Source: Pseudoalteromonas sp. 3D05
Lineage (GTDB): Bacteria; Pseudomonadota; Gammaproteobacteria; Enterobacterales; Alteromonadaceae
NCBI RefSeq assembly: GCF_002723455.1
Contig: NZ_PDUS01000018.1
Location: 1 to 64,000 of the forward strand
Direction: 5' to 3'
Length of the DNA: 64,000 nucleotides
Part shown: positions 8,171 through 18,460 of the stretch, one piece after another
How positions within the stretch are numbered: the stretch's first letter is position 1
Layout of the letters: each line of letters starts with the position of its first letter
Made by a program: the position numbers and the translations under genes
Notes under the pieces: model-generated
Told to the model about the DNA's origin: nothing
The model's input: the letters and a program-made list of their open reading frames with translations, nothing else
Database searches by the model: none

Positions 8171-8938
8171 TTAGAAGCCCAAACTTGACAATAAATCGTC
8201 AACATCATCTTGCCCATTGACTACATCATCTCGCGATTCTTTGTCAATAATTGGTCCTTCAGGACCGGCAAGTGTATCTTGTGCAGGCGGTGTTACGGCT
8301 TCGGCAGGTGTTTTTATTTTTTCACCACCAAGCTCGTGGCTACCAAAAGCGGTAAGTAAATGAATTAGGCTGTCTTCAACTTCTCTAACTAATTCAATAA
8401 CCCTTCGTATAACTTGACCTGTTAAATCTTGAAAATCTTGTGCCATTAACACGTTTGTCATCAAGCCCTGTAACTCATCTGTTTTTGTATGAGAATGGCT
8501 CATAAATTTATCTAAACTATGACAAAGTGTTTTAAACTCACCAAGCTCAATTTCACGACTCATTAGACGATCCCAAGTTGGCTTGATGTGAGCAATCTCA
8601 TCTGCTAATTCTTGCGCTATTGGTAAACTTGCTTCAACCGCGTCCATCGTTTTGTTGGCAGCATTTTCAGTCATTTCCATGACATAGTTTAAACGCTGTT
8701 TTGCATCTGGAAGTGCATCTGTCGTCAAATCCGATAAGCGCGTATCAAGTTCAAAGTTTTTTAACGCATCATGCAGTTGACGCGTTAACTTACCCACTTC
8801 AGCAAACAACTCAGATTGCTCTTGAGAAGCCGCATCAATAATTAGCTGGTCAGCTTTTTCTTGTTCGCCATTTTCAAGGTAAACAACAAGCTGACGGGCT
8901 TGTTCTAAACTGATCTGAGGCGCAGCAAGTGCTGACAT
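8171..8938 (-). CDS. cheZ: CheZ CheY-phosphate phosphatase
   Basis: Dephosphorylates CheY-P. The 255-residue helical protein has the conserved AQDFQDLTGQVIRRV segment, containing the catalytic Gln, at about 160-175. It ends in the CheY-binding tail DDVDDLLSSLGF. A Pro/Gly linker (about 205-235) separates the two, as in E. coli CheZ. It sits between cheY and cheA in the usual order for polar flagellates. Confidence 0.95.
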   Translation of the reverse strand: MSALAAPQISLEQARQLVVYLENGEQEKADQLIIDAASQEQSELFAEVGKLTRQLHDALKNFELDTRLSDLTTDALPDAKQRLNYVMEMTENAANKTMDAVEASLPIAQELADEIAHIKPTWDRLMSREIELGEFKTLCHSLDKFMSHSHTKTDELQGLMTNVLMAQDFQDLTGQVIRRVIELVREVEDSLIHLLTAFGSHELGGEKIKTPAEAVTPPAQDTLAGPEGPIIDKESRDDVVNGQDDVDDLLSSLGF

Positions 8939-8955
8939 AAGCCTCTCCTATTTAT

Positions 8956-9339
8956 TTAGCCTAGGCGCTCGAACACTTTTTCCAATTTGGTTTTCAGTGT
9001 TGCGGCAGTAAATGGTTTTACAATGTAGCCGTTAACGCCGGCTTGAGCAGCAGCAACAATTTGTTCTTTTTTAGCTTCTGCTGTCACCATTAACACAGGG
9101 ATATGTTTAAGCGTTCCATCAGCTCTGATAGCACGTAATAAATCAATACCTTGCATACCCGGCATATTCCAATCGGTTACAACAAAATCAAATTCTTGAT
9201 TTTGTAACATGGGTAAAGCTGTTGAACCATCGTCAGCTTCTTGTACATTTGTAAAGCCTAAATCTCTTAAAAGATTTTTGATGATACGTCTCATCGTCGA
9301 AAAATCATCAACAACAAGAATTTTCATGTTTTTATCCAA
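8956..9339 (-). CDS. cheY: CheY response regulator
   Basis: A single-domain receiver of 127 residues that binds FliM when phosphorylated and switches motor direction. The acidic pocket is DD at 11-12, the phospho-acceptor is D56 (VVTDWNMP), the Thr is in VMVTAEA and the Lys in YIVKPF. It lies between fliA and cheZ, the single che set in this window. Confidence 0.97.
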   Translation of the reverse strand: MDKNMKILVVDDFSTMRRIIKNLLRDLGFTNVQEADDGSTALPMLQNQEFDFVVTDWNMPGMQGIDLLRAIRADGTLKHIPVLMVTAEAKKEQIVAAAQAGVNGYIVKPFTAATLKTKLEKVFERLG

Positions 9340-9379
9340 AACATCCTCCGGTGAGGTCTGAACCTATATTTACTTACTT

Positions 9380-10114
9380 CTAGTTTATCCAGTCATTGAT
9401 TTTTGCTTTTAGCTTAATCATCGCCTGACCATGTATCTGGCTCACACGCGATTCACTAACATCGAGTATGTGCCCAATTTCTTTTAAATTCATTTCATCA
9501 TTGTAGTATAGCGAGAGCACAAGCCCATCCCGCTCTGGCAAAGACTTTATTGCAGCTAACAAGGATTCATTAAAACGTTCATTCTTAACGTTATTAAAGG
9601 GCTTGTCCAGTGCAAAATCTTGACCAACAGGAGTTATAACATCTTCATCAACTCCTAAATCCTCAATGCCTAGTACTTTACTCGAATTTACATCACTAAG
9701 GATATGATGGTACTCATCAAGCGTAATATCAAGTTTTTCAGCAACTTCAAAGTCTTTAGGTTCACGGTTTAGCTCGCTTTCTAACCCTGAAATTGCTTCT
9801 GCCACCATTCGACTGTTCCGATGAACCGAGCGTGGAGCCCAGTCACCACGGCGCATTTCATCAAGCATCGCACCACGAATTCTTATGCCAGCAAAGGTTT
9901 CAAAGCTGGCACCTTTTGAGGTATCGAAATTTTTTGACGCTTCAATCAATCCAATCATACCAGCTTGTATTAAATCATCTAGTTGCACGCTTGGAGGTAA
10001 ACGCGCAATGAGATGACATGCCACTTTCTTAACTAATGAAGCATGTTTCTCAATAATTGCATTTAAGTTTACTGTTGATTGATATCCCATCGCTTTATTC
10101 ACCGATGCAGTCAT
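9380..10114 (-). CDS. fliA: FliA, sigma-28 flagellar sigma factor
   Basis: Directs RNA polymerase to late flagellar and chemotaxis promoters. Region 2 (VQLDDLIQAGMIGLIEA), the region 2.4-like RIRGAMLDEMRRGDWAPRS segment and the region 4 helix-turn-helix (LKEIGHILDVSESRVSQIHGQA) are all present. The 244-residue length is standard. It starts 2 bases after flhG, as in other polar flagellates. Confidence 0.96.
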   Translation of the reverse strand: MTASVNKAMGYQSTVNLNAIIEKHASLVKKVACHLIARLPPSVQLDDLIQAGMIGLIEASKNFDTSKGASFETFAGIRIRGAMLDEMRRGDWAPRSVHRNSRMVAEAISGLESELNREPKDFEVAEKLDITLDEYHHILSDVNSSKVLGIEDLGVDEDVITPVGQDFALDKPFNNVKNERFNESLLAAIKSLPERDGLVLSLYYNDEMNLKEIGHILDVSESRVSQIHGQAMIKLKAKINDWIN

Positions 10115-10116
10115 AG

Positions 10117-10977
10117 TTAGCCGTTTACTAATTTTTCTATGAAGAACTCTAAATGGCCTGATGGTTGATTAGGTATAGGCCATTTTACTGCTTTTGTCGC
10201 TAATGTTTTAAATGCAACCGCTGCTGGGGAGTTAGGAAATAACTCTACAATGACCTTTTGTCGACGAGTAGATTTACGCATATTCTCATCATATGGCACG
10301 GTTGCAACCAGCTCCATTGAAACATCTAAAAAGCGATCTGTTACTTTGGAAAGTTTGGCAAATAGTTCATGGCCTTCGCGCATGCTGCGCACCATATTGG
10401 CAACTATTTTAAATTTGTACACACCATGCTCACGACTGAGCACTTTGATTAGTGCGTAAGCATCTGTTATTGAAGTCGGTTCATCGCAAACAACAACCAT
10501 GACGTCTTGCGCTGCGCGAGAAAAGCTCAGCACCATGTCAGAAATACCTGCGGCAGTATCAACAATTAAAATATCAAACTCAGTGCTCAACTCACTAAAT
10601 GCACGAATTAATCCAGCATGCTCTGAAGGTGACAACTCGACCATGCTTTGGGAACCAGAAGTCGCAGGGACTATTTTAATACCTGCTGGCCCTTCAACTA
10701 AAATTTCGTCAAGCTCACACTCTCCAGAGAGAACATGAGACAAGTTCCGCTCTACGCGTAAACCAAGCATCACATCGCAATTAGCTAAGCCTAAATCGGC
10801 ATCCAGTACTAAAACCCTATTACCTAATTGGCCTAAAGCTATTGCAGTATTAAGTGATACATTAGTTTTACCTACACCACCCTTACCACCAGTAACAGCG
10901 ATAACCTTTACACTGTTATTATTGTTTTGACTCATCTTTCGCAGGCCACTTGCTTGATCTAATACTGTGTTAATCAT
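10117..10977 (-). CDS. flhG: FlhG (FleN) flagellar number regulator ATPase
   Basis: A MinD-like ATPase that limits polar flagella to the correct number by antagonising FlhF and FlrA/FleQ. The N-terminal DQASGLR motif is the family's FlhF-GTPase activating element. The deviant Walker A GGKGGVGKTN is at about 30-39 and Walker B-like FDILIVDTAAG near 135. The start overlaps the flhF 3' end by 8 bases, indicating coupled translation. Confidence 0.95.
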   Translation of the reverse strand: MINTVLDQASGLRKMSQNNNNSVKVIAVTGGKGGVGKTNVSLNTAIALGQLGNRVLVLDADLGLANCDVMLGLRVERNLSHVLSGECELDEILVEGPAGIKIVPATSGSQSMVELSPSEHAGLIRAFSELSTEFDILIVDTAAGISDMVLSFSRAAQDVMVVVCDEPTSITDAYALIKVLSREHGVYKFKIVANMVRSMREGHELFAKLSKVTDRFLDVSMELVATVPYDENMRKSTRRQKVIVELFPNSPAAVAFKTLATKAVKWPIPNQPSGHLEFFIEKLVNG

Positions 10978-12475
10978 ACATCCCTACTGTGCTTGACGCT
11001 ACTGCTTGACGTCTTGAATGTTGTACTTTTGTTCTTTTTAAATATAACTGTTCTGCTTTTTTAACCAATTTTTCAGCATTTGCGACACGAATATCTTCAG
11101 GAACTCGCTGACCATTAGTAAGATACCCTATTGGGAGGCGATTTTGAATCGCTATGCTAATAATCTCGCCTAAACTAAGCGATTCATCCAACTTTGTGAA
11201 AATACAGCCACTTAGCTGAACTTTTTTAAAGTGCCTTACGGTTTCTTGCAGTACGTTAATTTGTGCTGTAGCGCTTAATACTAAATAACTACGAATATCA
11301 ACGCGCTGATTACGCATTAGCGTGTTTAGTTGCTCAGTTAACCGTAAGTCTCGTTGGCTCATTCCTGCTGTGTCTATTAATACTAGTCGCTTATTTCGTA
11401 AATGGTATAAAACTTCTGCTAATTCATTAGCATCTTTTACTTGTTTTACGCCACAACCAATAATTCGGCCATAAGTTGCAAGTTGCTCATATGCACCAAT
11501 ACGGTATGTATCTGTAGTAATTAACGCTACTTTATCTGCGCCATACTTTTGCGCGCCCAATGCAGCCAATTTGGCTACTGTCGTAGTTTTACCCACACCT
11601 GTAGGCCCAACTAAAGCATAAACACCGCCTTGACGTAAAATTTCATTATTTGTTGTGTGCATTTGGTTTTCAACCATTTGCAATAACGCTTTCCATGCCT
11701 CTTGACGAGACACATCATCAGGAATAAAACACGCCATTTGCTCTGCAACATCATGCTCGATACCCATGCCTACCAAGCGGTCAATCATACAAGCTCGTGT
11801 AGGGTCACGACGCGCCATATCTTGTTGCATTAAACCTGAAACTTGGTGTTCAAGTAGTTGTCGGATTGCATTCATTTCATCACGCATGGAAGTCATTTCA
11901 TCACTTTGCGGATTTGCTACGCTTTTATGCGATTGCATAGGAGCGCCTAAATCATCAAAGTCACTTTCTAACTCATCATCAAAACCTAAGCTATGAGCCT
12001 GAGTACGAACCTTAGGGGTTGGCTCTCTACGGGCAAAATCTGGATGAGCCTGTGGTTCATTAACAGATCTAGTTGGCTCAGAGTATCTAGGCTGCTGATG
12101 CGTTTCTTGAGATTGAAACTGCGTCGAGGTATCAATACCCGATTGATTGAACATCGACGCAAGCTCAGGAGAACGAGGGCGAGGTGATTGACGCTCAAGC
12201 AATGCTTGTAAACTGTCAGCAACCGCAGCCTGTGGTTCTTGTGGAGCACGTTTAGGCGCTGGCTTTATAAAATTATTAGGGTTGCTTTGCGCTTGAGCCG
12301 CTGGCTGAGGAGTTGACTCTTGTGGTGCAGCTTTGTCGTAATCAACAGCAGCAACAATCTCAACGCCATTAGCCAGCTTTTTATTTGACATAATAACCGC
12401 ATCAACACCTAGTTCATCTTTAACTTCTTTTAGTGCGGTACGCATATCTTTAGCAAAAAAACGTTTTATTTTCAT
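10970..12475 (-). CDS. flhF: FlhF polar flagellum placement GTPase
   Basis: An SRP-type GTPase that selects the pole for flagellar assembly. The N-terminal MKIKRFFAKDMRTAL segment and a long variable Gln/Pro-rich B region (about 55-190) precede the NG domain. That domain has G1 GPTGVGKTTTVAKLAALG near 290, DTYRIGAYEQL, and DTAGMSQRD as G3. The 501-residue length is typical of marine gammaproteobacteria. It lies 23 bases from flhA in the same transcript. Confidence 0.96.
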   Translation of the reverse strand: MKIKRFFAKDMRTALKEVKDELGVDAVIMSNKKLANGVEIVAAVDYDKAAPQESTPQPAAQAQSNPNNFIKPAPKRAPQEPQAAVADSLQALLERQSPRPRSPELASMFNQSGIDTSTQFQSQETHQQPRYSEPTRSVNEPQAHPDFARREPTPKVRTQAHSLGFDDELESDFDDLGAPMQSHKSVANPQSDEMTSMRDEMNAIRQLLEHQVSGLMQQDMARRDPTRACMIDRLVGMGIEHDVAEQMACFIPDDVSRQEAWKALLQMVENQMHTTNNEILRQGGVYALVGPTGVGKTTTVAKLAALGAQKYGADKVALITTDTYRIGAYEQLATYGRIIGCGVKQVKDANELAEVLYHLRNKRLVLIDTAGMSQRDLRLTEQLNTLMRNQRVDIRSYLVLSATAQINVLQETVRHFKKVQLSGCIFTKLDESLSLGEIISIAIQNRLPIGYLTNGQRVPEDIRVANAEKLVKKAEQLYLKRTKVQHSRRQAVASSTVGMYD

Positions 12476-12498
12476 GGTTCACAACCCTTCTAAATCAA

Positions 12499-14607
12499 TT
12501 ATTGGCCTACTGAGCTGACAATCTTGATCTGTCTTTCGTCTGGTACCTCTTGATAAGACATTACCCGTAAACCTGGGATGGTGTACTTAACAAATCGAGA
12601 TAACACAGTGCGTAACATTCCTGACGTTAGCAATATCGAAGGTTCACCGGCCATTTCTTGATTCTGATGCGCTTCAGTCAATGACTGTTGAAGTCGCTCT
12701 GCAAGTCCTGGTTCGATACCGGCACCCTCGTCGCCTGCATTTTGAAGTGACTGATGCAACATCTGTTCCAACTCAGGCGCCAAAGTTATGACTGGGATTT
12801 CTGAAGACATACCAACCGCGTCTTGCACGATTAATCGACGCAATGAAATACGTACTGCAGCCGTTAGTACATCTGGGTCTTGGCTTCGCGGGCCATACTC
12901 AACAAGAGTCTGAACAATTGAGCGCATATCACGTATTGCAACTCCTTCGTTAAGTAAGTTTTGTAATACTTTAACCACTGTAGTTAGTGGTAGCACGTCT
13001 GGCACAAGGCCTTCAACTAAACGCGGATGGCTTTTAGCAAGCATATCTAATAAATTTTGAACTTCTTCATGACCAAGTAAAAGCGCAGCGCTATTAGTTA
13101 ATAACTGACTAATATGTGTTGCAACAACAGTGGCTGCATCAACAACCGTGTAGCCTAATGACTGTGCCTCATCTTTTTGATTCGCTTTGATCCATACTGC
13201 ATCCAAACCGAAAGCGGGATCTTTTGTTTCTATGCCCTTGATCGGGCCAAATACTTGACCAGGGTTGATTGCAAGCTCATCACCATGCTTAAGTTCACCT
13301 TCTCCACTTGATACGCCCATCATTGTTATTCTGTATGCATTAGGGTCTAACTCAAGATTATCGCGAATATGCACCGGCGGTACTAAAAAGCCAAGTTCTT
13401 GTGAAAGCTTTTTACGAACGCCTTTAATACGATTCAACAGTTCACCGCCTTGCGATTGATCGACTAGCGGAATAAGGCGATAGCCTACTTCTAAACCAAT
13501 AACATCGACTTGTTGTACATCATCCCAACCAAGCTCTTTTTGTTCTTGTTTATTCGCAACGCCTGTTCCAGCAGGGCCACCGTTTGCAGCTTCTTCCTCT
13601 TTCGCCGCCGCTTCTTTAAGCTTATTTTGCTGCGTGTAATAAGCAAGGTAGCCTAGTAGTGCACCTAAACTTAAAAAGGCAAAATGTGGCATGCCAGGTA
13701 CTAAGCCCATTACGATTAAAATGCCAGATGCAATAAACAACGATTTCTCGTTACCAAGCTGGCTTTTGAACTGATCGCCCATATTTAGCGATTCATTTTG
13801 ACGCGTTACAACTATTGCGGTACCGATTGATAAAAGTAAGGAAGGTAACTGAGCAACTAAACCATCGCCAATGGTTAATAATGTATACACTTCCATTGCT
13901 CGACCAAATGAAAGGTCGTGTTGGATCATGCCAACAAATAAGCCACCAATAATATTAATAATTAAAATAACAATACCGGCTATCGCATCACCTTTCACGA
14001 ATTTACTCGCACCATCCATTGAGCCGTAAAAATCCGCTTCTCGCGTTACTTCCTCACGACGGTCTCGTGCTTGCTCTGCACTTATAAAACCAGCATTCAA
14101 GTCAGCATCAATGGCCATTTGTTTACCTGGCATCGCATCGAGGGTAAAACGTGCTGATACTTCTGAAATACGTCCAGCGCCTTTGGTGATTACAACAAAG
14201 TTTATAATGATAAGAATTAAGAATACGACAAGACCAACAGCATAGTTACCACCGATAACCACAGAGCCAAAGGCTTCTATTACCTTACCAGCAGCATCGC
14301 CGCCATTATGCCCCTCAAGTAATACCACTCGAGTACTGGCAACATTAAGCGCCAAACGCATAATGGTCGCGATAAGTAATACCGCTGGGAACATACCAAA
14401 GTCGACCGGTTTCATGGTGTAAACAGTAACCAATAAAACCACTAAAGCGAGGGCTATATTAAACGAAAAAAGTATATCAAGTAAGAACGGGGGCAGTGGT
14501 AAAATAACCATACCTAGCGCAGCGAGCACTAATAAAGGCGTACCAACACCTTTTGCATACTCTTTCTTATCTTTATTAAGTTGTTGTAATACAGCTTTAA
14601 ATTCCAT
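12499..14607 (-). CDS. flhA: FlhA flagellar export gate protein
   Basis: The largest export gate subunit (702 residues), a nonameric ring that uses proton motive force and docks chaperone-substrate complexes. Six to eight membrane helices occupy residues 20-330. The conserved cytoplasmic loop ARFTLDAMPGKQMAIDADLNAG is present. The C-terminal cytoplasmic domain (about 370-702) contains GYRLIPLVD and VVATHISQLL. A sigma-54-type promoter lies about 40 bases upstream, making flhA the first gene of an flhAFG-fliA-che unit. Confidence 0.97.
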   Translation of the reverse strand: MEFKAVLQQLNKDKKEYAKGVGTPLLVLAALGMVILPLPPFLLDILFSFNIALALVVLLVTVYTMKPVDFGMFPAVLLIATIMRLALNVASTRVVLLEGHNGGDAAGKVIEAFGSVVIGGNYAVGLVVFLILIIINFVVITKGAGRISEVSARFTLDAMPGKQMAIDADLNAGFISAEQARDRREEVTREADFYGSMDGASKFVKGDAIAGIVILIINIIGGLFVGMIQHDLSFGRAMEVYTLLTIGDGLVAQLPSLLLSIGTAIVVTRQNESLNMGDQFKSQLGNEKSLFIASGILIVMGLVPGMPHFAFLSLGALLGYLAYYTQQNKLKEAAAKEEEAANGGPAGTGVANKQEQKELGWDDVQQVDVIGLEVGYRLIPLVDQSQGGELLNRIKGVRKKLSQELGFLVPPVHIRDNLELDPNAYRITMMGVSSGEGELKHGDELAINPGQVFGPIKGIETKDPAFGLDAVWIKANQKDEAQSLGYTVVDAATVVATHISQLLTNSAALLLGHEEVQNLLDMLAKSHPRLVEGLVPDVLPLTTVVKVLQNLLNEGVAIRDMRSIVQTLVEYGPRSQDPDVLTAAVRISLRRLIVQDAVGMSSEIPVITLAPELEQMLHQSLQNAGDEGAGIEPGLAERLQQSLTEAHQNQEMAGEPSILLTSGMLRTVLSRFVKYTIPGLRVMSYQEVPDERQIKIVSSVGQ

Positions 14608-14645
14608 AACCCTACAATTTCAAAAAATTGACACTGTACGGATTT

Positions 14646-14661
14646 TGCAATAACTATTCCA
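14646..14661 (-). promoter_or_regulatory. Sigma-54 (-24/-12) promoter for flhA
   Basis: The minus strand reads TGGAAT-AGTTA-TTGCA, matching the TGGCAC-N5-TTGCA consensus and the required GG-N10-GC. It sits in the 83-base gap between flhB and flhA, with a predicted transcript start about 28 bases before the flhA ATG. Established FlrBC/FleSR-sigma-54 control of this class in Vibrio and Pseudomonas supports it. Confidence 0.75.
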
Positions 14662-14690
14662 AGTTACTGTCTTATAGAAATAAAGCACAC

Positions 14691-15821
14691 TTAGTATTTA
14701 TAAGCATCTGGGATAGGTAGTGTTTTATTAAGCTCTGTAGGTCGCTTCCCACGCCCTTTTCGAAAGCGTTTTAACTGAAATACGTAAGCTAACACTTGTG
14801 CGACAGCGGTGAATAATTGATCAGGGATTTGCTCGCCAACCTCAGCAGTATGATAAAGAGCGCGGGTTAGCATAGGCGACTCCACAACGGGTACTTCATT
14901 GCCTTTCGCAATTTTACGTATTTGCATCGCAAGCTCATCGACTCCCTTGGCAACGACGATAGGTGCCCCTGCACGCTCTGTATCGTATTTTAATGCAACA
15001 GAGTAATGAGTTGGGTTGGTTACTACAACATCGGCATCTGGCACGTCTTGCATCATCCTACGCTGTGACATTTGCCTTTGCGTTTGCCTTATACGAGCTT
15101 TGATTTGAGGATCACCCTCTGAATTTTTATACTCATCTTTCACTTCTTGAAGGGTCATTTTAAGCTGTTTATGGTGGGTGTGGCTTTGGTAGGGTGCGTC
15201 AATTGCTGCGATAATAGTTAAAGTACACGTTAAACCCAAAAACATCCACGCCAAAATCTCAAGTGCATGGATAATGTTACCTGGTGCACTTTCGATACTT
15301 AAATGCAAAATCTCATCAAAAAAGGTGTTGATCAGAAATACTGCAAAACCAGCTACAACAGCAAACTTTAAAATTGATTTAACCAATTCAACACCCGCTT
15401 GAGGACCGAACATCCGCTTGATCCCCTTAGCTGGTGACATTTTACTTGCCTTTGGTGCCGCTGCCTGCCAACTAAAATTAAAGCCGCCTAATAGAGTGTT
15501 TCCGATAATACCCGCAAGGACAATAATAAATACAAACATGGCCATAGGAAAAACAAGCGCATCAGCAACTGCTCCCCATACGGAGAACATTTTTGTTGTA
15601 TCGTAGGTTTCATTGCGGTTTAAGCTGAGCATACGGCCCATAATATTATAAAGCCCCTTGCCAATTTCAGGGCCATACATCAACAAAGAAATTGCAGAAA
15701 AAATCAATACAAACATAGTCCCGAGCTCTTTCGAGCGCGCTATTTGGCCCTTTTTCTTGGACTCTGAAATTTTCTTACCTGTGGGTTCTTCTGTTTTTTC
15801 TTGACCTGAATCTTCAGCCAT
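14691..15821 (-). CDS. flhB: FlhB export switch protein
   Basis: Controls the change of export specificity from rod/hook to filament after FliK signalling. Four membrane helices lie between about 30 and 210. The cytoplasmic domain contains the self-cleavage motif NPTH (in VVTNPTHYSVALKYD, about 267) followed by VVAKGVDELA. The 376-residue length is standard. AGGAG precedes the ATG. Confidence 0.97.
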   Translation of the reverse strand: MAEDSGQEKTEEPTGKKISESKKKGQIARSKELGTMFVLIFSAISLLMYGPEIGKGLYNIMGRMLSLNRNETYDTTKMFSVWGAVADALVFPMAMFVFIIVLAGIIGNTLLGGFNFSWQAAAPKASKMSPAKGIKRMFGPQAGVELVKSILKFAVVAGFAVFLINTFFDEILHLSIESAPGNIIHALEILAWMFLGLTCTLTIIAAIDAPYQSHTHHKQLKMTLQEVKDEYKNSEGDPQIKARIRQTQRQMSQRRMMQDVPDADVVVTNPTHYSVALKYDTERAGAPIVVAKGVDELAMQIRKIAKGNEVPVVESPMLTRALYHTAEVGEQIPDQLFTAVAQVLAYVFQLKRFRKGRGKRPTELNKTLPIPDAYKY

Positions 15822-15830
15822 AATGCGCTC

Positions 15831-16610
15831 CTAGGGTGAACAACCAACTAAAGTACACATTAACTCAACCATTTTTAACCACTGGAATTCATATTGAGTA
15901 ATAAAGTTTCCTAATGTTGCCCATATAATCACAAGACCAGCAACAAGGGTGAATGGAAAACCGATAGAAAAGATATTTAATTGAGGTGCAGCACGTGTCA
16001 TTACGCCAAAAGACATGTTGATGACTAACATAGCGGTCAATGGTGCTAACGAAAGTACCAAAGCAGTCGTGAACATCCATCCACCCCATGTGACAATATC
16101 CCAATAATGGTCAACCGCCCACCAACTGCCATCAATCGGGAGGACATTAAAGCTATGAACGACCATTTGAATCATCATTAAATGACCGTTAAAGACAAAG
16201 AATAACAAAGTAGCTAGAATTAAATAGAATTGGCCGACTGCCGGTACACTCATACCGTTAGAAGGGTCAACAACAGAGGCGAAACCTAAACCAGTTTGCA
16301 TTGCTAATATTTGACCTGCAAGCACAAAGGTATTTAACATCAATAATGAAGCAAACCCAATTGCGACACCGATTAACATTTGTTGGATAACAACAAGCAG
16401 CATTTGAAATGAAAACAAATTATTGAAACTAGCGGGAGGTAGTACAGGCACAACTAAAAAAGTAATAACAACAGCAAGCCCCATTTTTATACGGGTAGGT
16501 ACATTTTTAGCGCCAATACCTGCCATTACCATAATCATCGAACTAATTCGAACCAGTGGTAATAAGAAGTCACTTAGCCACTGAATTATAACTGAAAATG
16601 GGAAGTCCAT
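15831..16610 (-). CDS. fliR: FliR export gate protein
   Basis: An inner-membrane export gate subunit that assembles with FliP and FliQ. The 259-residue, strongly hydrophobic protein has several membrane helices and the family motif GLGFASVVDPSNGMSVP. It starts 1 base after the fliQ stop and ends 9 bases before flhB, inside the fliLMNOPQR-flhB run. Confidence 0.95.
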   Translation of the reverse strand: MDFPFSVIIQWLSDFLLPLVRISSMIMVMAGIGAKNVPTRIKMGLAVVITFLVVPVLPPASFNNLFSFQMLLVVIQQMLIGVAIGFASLLMLNTFVLAGQILAMQTGLGFASVVDPSNGMSVPAVGQFYLILATLLFFVFNGHLMMIQMVVHSFNVLPIDGSWWAVDHYWDIVTWGGWMFTTALVLSLAPLTAMLVINMSFGVMTRAAPQLNIFSIGFPFTLVAGLVIIWATLGNFITQYEFQWLKMVELMCTLVGCSP

Positions 16611-16611
16611 A

Positions 16612-16881
16612 TCAGCCTGCGATTTCTGGAATAATCATTATTAAACGGGTAAAAAAGTCCATGAGCTCTTGAGTTAACCAATGACCACCTGCAATCAGGG
16701 CACTGATGGTAATTAATAAACGCGGTAGAAAACTCAATGTTTGCTCATTGATTGATGTTGCAGCCTGAAATACCGCAACAACTAAACCCACTAACAACCC
16801 AGGTACAACGATTGCTGAAACCAGTTTAATAACTAAAAATAGTGCGTCACTGAGAATATCAACGAAAATTTCCGGTTCCAT
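16612..16881 (-). CDS. fliQ: FliQ export gate protein
   Basis: A small export gate subunit of 89 residues with two membrane helices (about 14-40 and 55-75) and the family signature VGLVVAVFQAATSINEQTLSF. Located between fliP and fliR as in nearly all flagellar operons. Confidence 0.95.
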   Translation of the reverse strand: MEPEIFVDILSDALFLVIKLVSAIVVPGLLVGLVVAVFQAATSINEQTLSFLPRLLITISALIAGGHWLTQELMDFFTRLIMIIPEIAG

Positions 16882-16925
16882 GGGTTACTCCTTGTGCTGT
16901 GTTATTGCAAATGTAAAAACCATTG

Positions 16926-17666
16926 CTAGACCCCAAGGCCGAAACTTTTTGCCAACGTCCCCATTACAAGGCTCCAGCCATCAACTAAAACAAACAGCAT
17001 AATTTTAAAGGGTAGTGATACGATCATTGGTGAAAGCATCATCATACCCATGGCCATCAAAACTGATGCGACAACTAAATCTACAATTAAAAAAGGTATA
17101 AAAAACATAAAACCAATAATAAAAGCAGTTTGTAACTCACTGGTCACAAAGGCAGGGATTAGCACAATCATTGGCGTTGCTTCTGGCGAGTCGAGTTTGT
17201 CATACCCCGCTATTTTAGCAAACGTTTCGATGTCCTTTATACGAACTTGCGATAGCATAAATGCCTTCATTGGCTCTTTAGCAAGCTCTAATGCTTGTAT
17301 TGAGGTAACTTGCTCATTCATATAAGGCTCAATGGCTTGCTCATTCACTTTTTGGTATACAGGCGCCATTATGAATATACTTAAAAATAAAGACATACCA
17401 AGTAGGATTTGATTCGAAGGTGTTTGCTGTAAACCGATTGCTTGACGCAAAATTGCTAATACCACGATGATACGTGTAAATGACGTCATCATTATTACTG
17501 CTGCTGGGATAAAGCTCAGCGCAGTCATGATAGCAAGCACTTGCAATGTCACAGAGTAGTCTTGCGAACCGTCTGGGTTTGTGGTGATATTTAGGGCTTC
17601 AATACCCTCAGCGTTAACAGTTGGTATAAATACGAGACTAATGAGTATTAGCAGCCACTTCATCAT
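16926..17666 (-). CDS. fliP: FliP export gate protein
   Basis: The core pore subunit of the export gate. The 246 residues begin with a cleavable signal peptide ending near VNA-EG. The hydrophobic core holds the conserved [17 protein letters not shown] and [20 protein letters not shown], followed by MGMMMLSPM. It follows fliO by 1 base. Confidence 0.97.
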   Translation of the reverse strand: MMKWLLILISLVFIPTVNAEGIEALNITTNPDGSQDYSVTLQVLAIMTALSFIPAAVIMMTSFTRIIVVLAILRQAIGLQQTPSNQILLGMSLFLSIFIMAPVYQKVNEQAIEPYMNEQVTSIQALELAKEPMKAFMLSQVRIKDIETFAKIAGYDKLDSPEATPMIVLIPAFVTSELQTAFIIGFMFFIPFLIVDLVVASVLMAMGMMMLSPMIVSLPFKIMLFVLVDGWSLVMGTLAKSFGLGV

Positions 17667-17667
17667 A

Positions 17668-18048
17668 TTATGCGTTCTTTTTATTCTGATTAGAGTTTAG
17701 TAAATTACCAAATCGTTTGACCAAAGCAGGTAATTCTTTTTCTGTTAAGGGTGTTTCCAGCTTCAGTAGATAATTAATACTGTGTGGTGTGACGCCTAAT
17801 AAGTGCTGGGCGTTATCAATCTCAACCACCATCAAACGTTCTCGTGTACTGAGTGGCAAACTGCGAACAACTTTAAATTCATCGCTGTTGGTTAAATTAG
17901 GGTTTACCTTTTTTACCATGATTGCGAGTACGATAATCAACACTAACACCGTAATCAGTGACATAGCCATTGATACAATGTCCCCCATCGGGGTTGCCGA
18001 TGGAGTAACAGTACTAACTGTGGAAGAGAGTATAATCCAACCACTCAT
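17668..18048 (-). CDS. fliO: FliO export apparatus assembly protein
   Basis: Assists FliP assembly. The short 126-residue protein has one membrane helix (about 27-48) and a small cytoplasmic domain with [18 protein letters not shown], typical of FliO. It overlaps the fliN stop by 4 bases (ATGA-type coupling) and is followed at once by fliP. Confidence 0.9.
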   Translation of the reverse strand: MSGWIILSSTVSTVTPSATPMGDIVSMAMSLITVLVLIIVLAIMVKKVNPNLTNSDEFKVVRSLPLSTRERLMVVEIDNAQHLLGVTPHSINYLLKLETPLTEKELPALVKRFGNLLNSNQNKKNA

Positions 18049-18443
18049 CGTAATTTTTTGATCCGTTCTACTTGGCTGATAACGTCAGTAAGGCGAATAC
18101 CAAACTTGTCATTTACCACAACAACTTCACCGTGTGCTATTAATGTGCCATTTACCAACACATCAAGCGGTTCACCCGCAACCCGATCAAGCTCAACCAC
18201 TGACCCCTGATTTAATTGTAATAAGTTACGGATATTAATTTTAGAACGACCCACTTCCATAGAAATAGTCACTGGAATATCTAAAATAGTATCAAGCTTA
18301 CGTTTTTCTTCCGTACTCATTTCGTGTTTAGCGTCACTAAGCTCATCAAGCTCTGCAACTTGTGCATCCCCACCGTCATCAGTGCCTTCTGCTTCTGCTA
18401 GGGCTGCCGCCCATTCATCCATAGTATCTTGGTCATCACTCAT
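18045..18443 (-). CDS. fliN: FliN C-ring switch protein
   Basis: A C-ring component that works with FliM and FliG in torque switching and export docking. The acidic N-terminal part (1-50) is variable. The SpoA/FliN domain (about 52-130) has VTISMEVGRSKINIRNLLQLNQGS and GEPLDVLVNGTLIAHGEVVVV. The 132-residue length is normal for this genus group. Confidence 0.96.
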   Translation of the reverse strand: MSDDQDTMDEWAAALAEAEGTDDGGDAQVAELDELSDAKHEMSTEEKRKLDTILDIPVTISMEVGRSKINIRNLLQLNQGSVVELDRVAGEPLDVLVNGTLIAHGEVVVVNDKFGIRLTDVISQVERIKKLR

Positions 18444-18460
18444 ACTTTTAAACCTTTTCT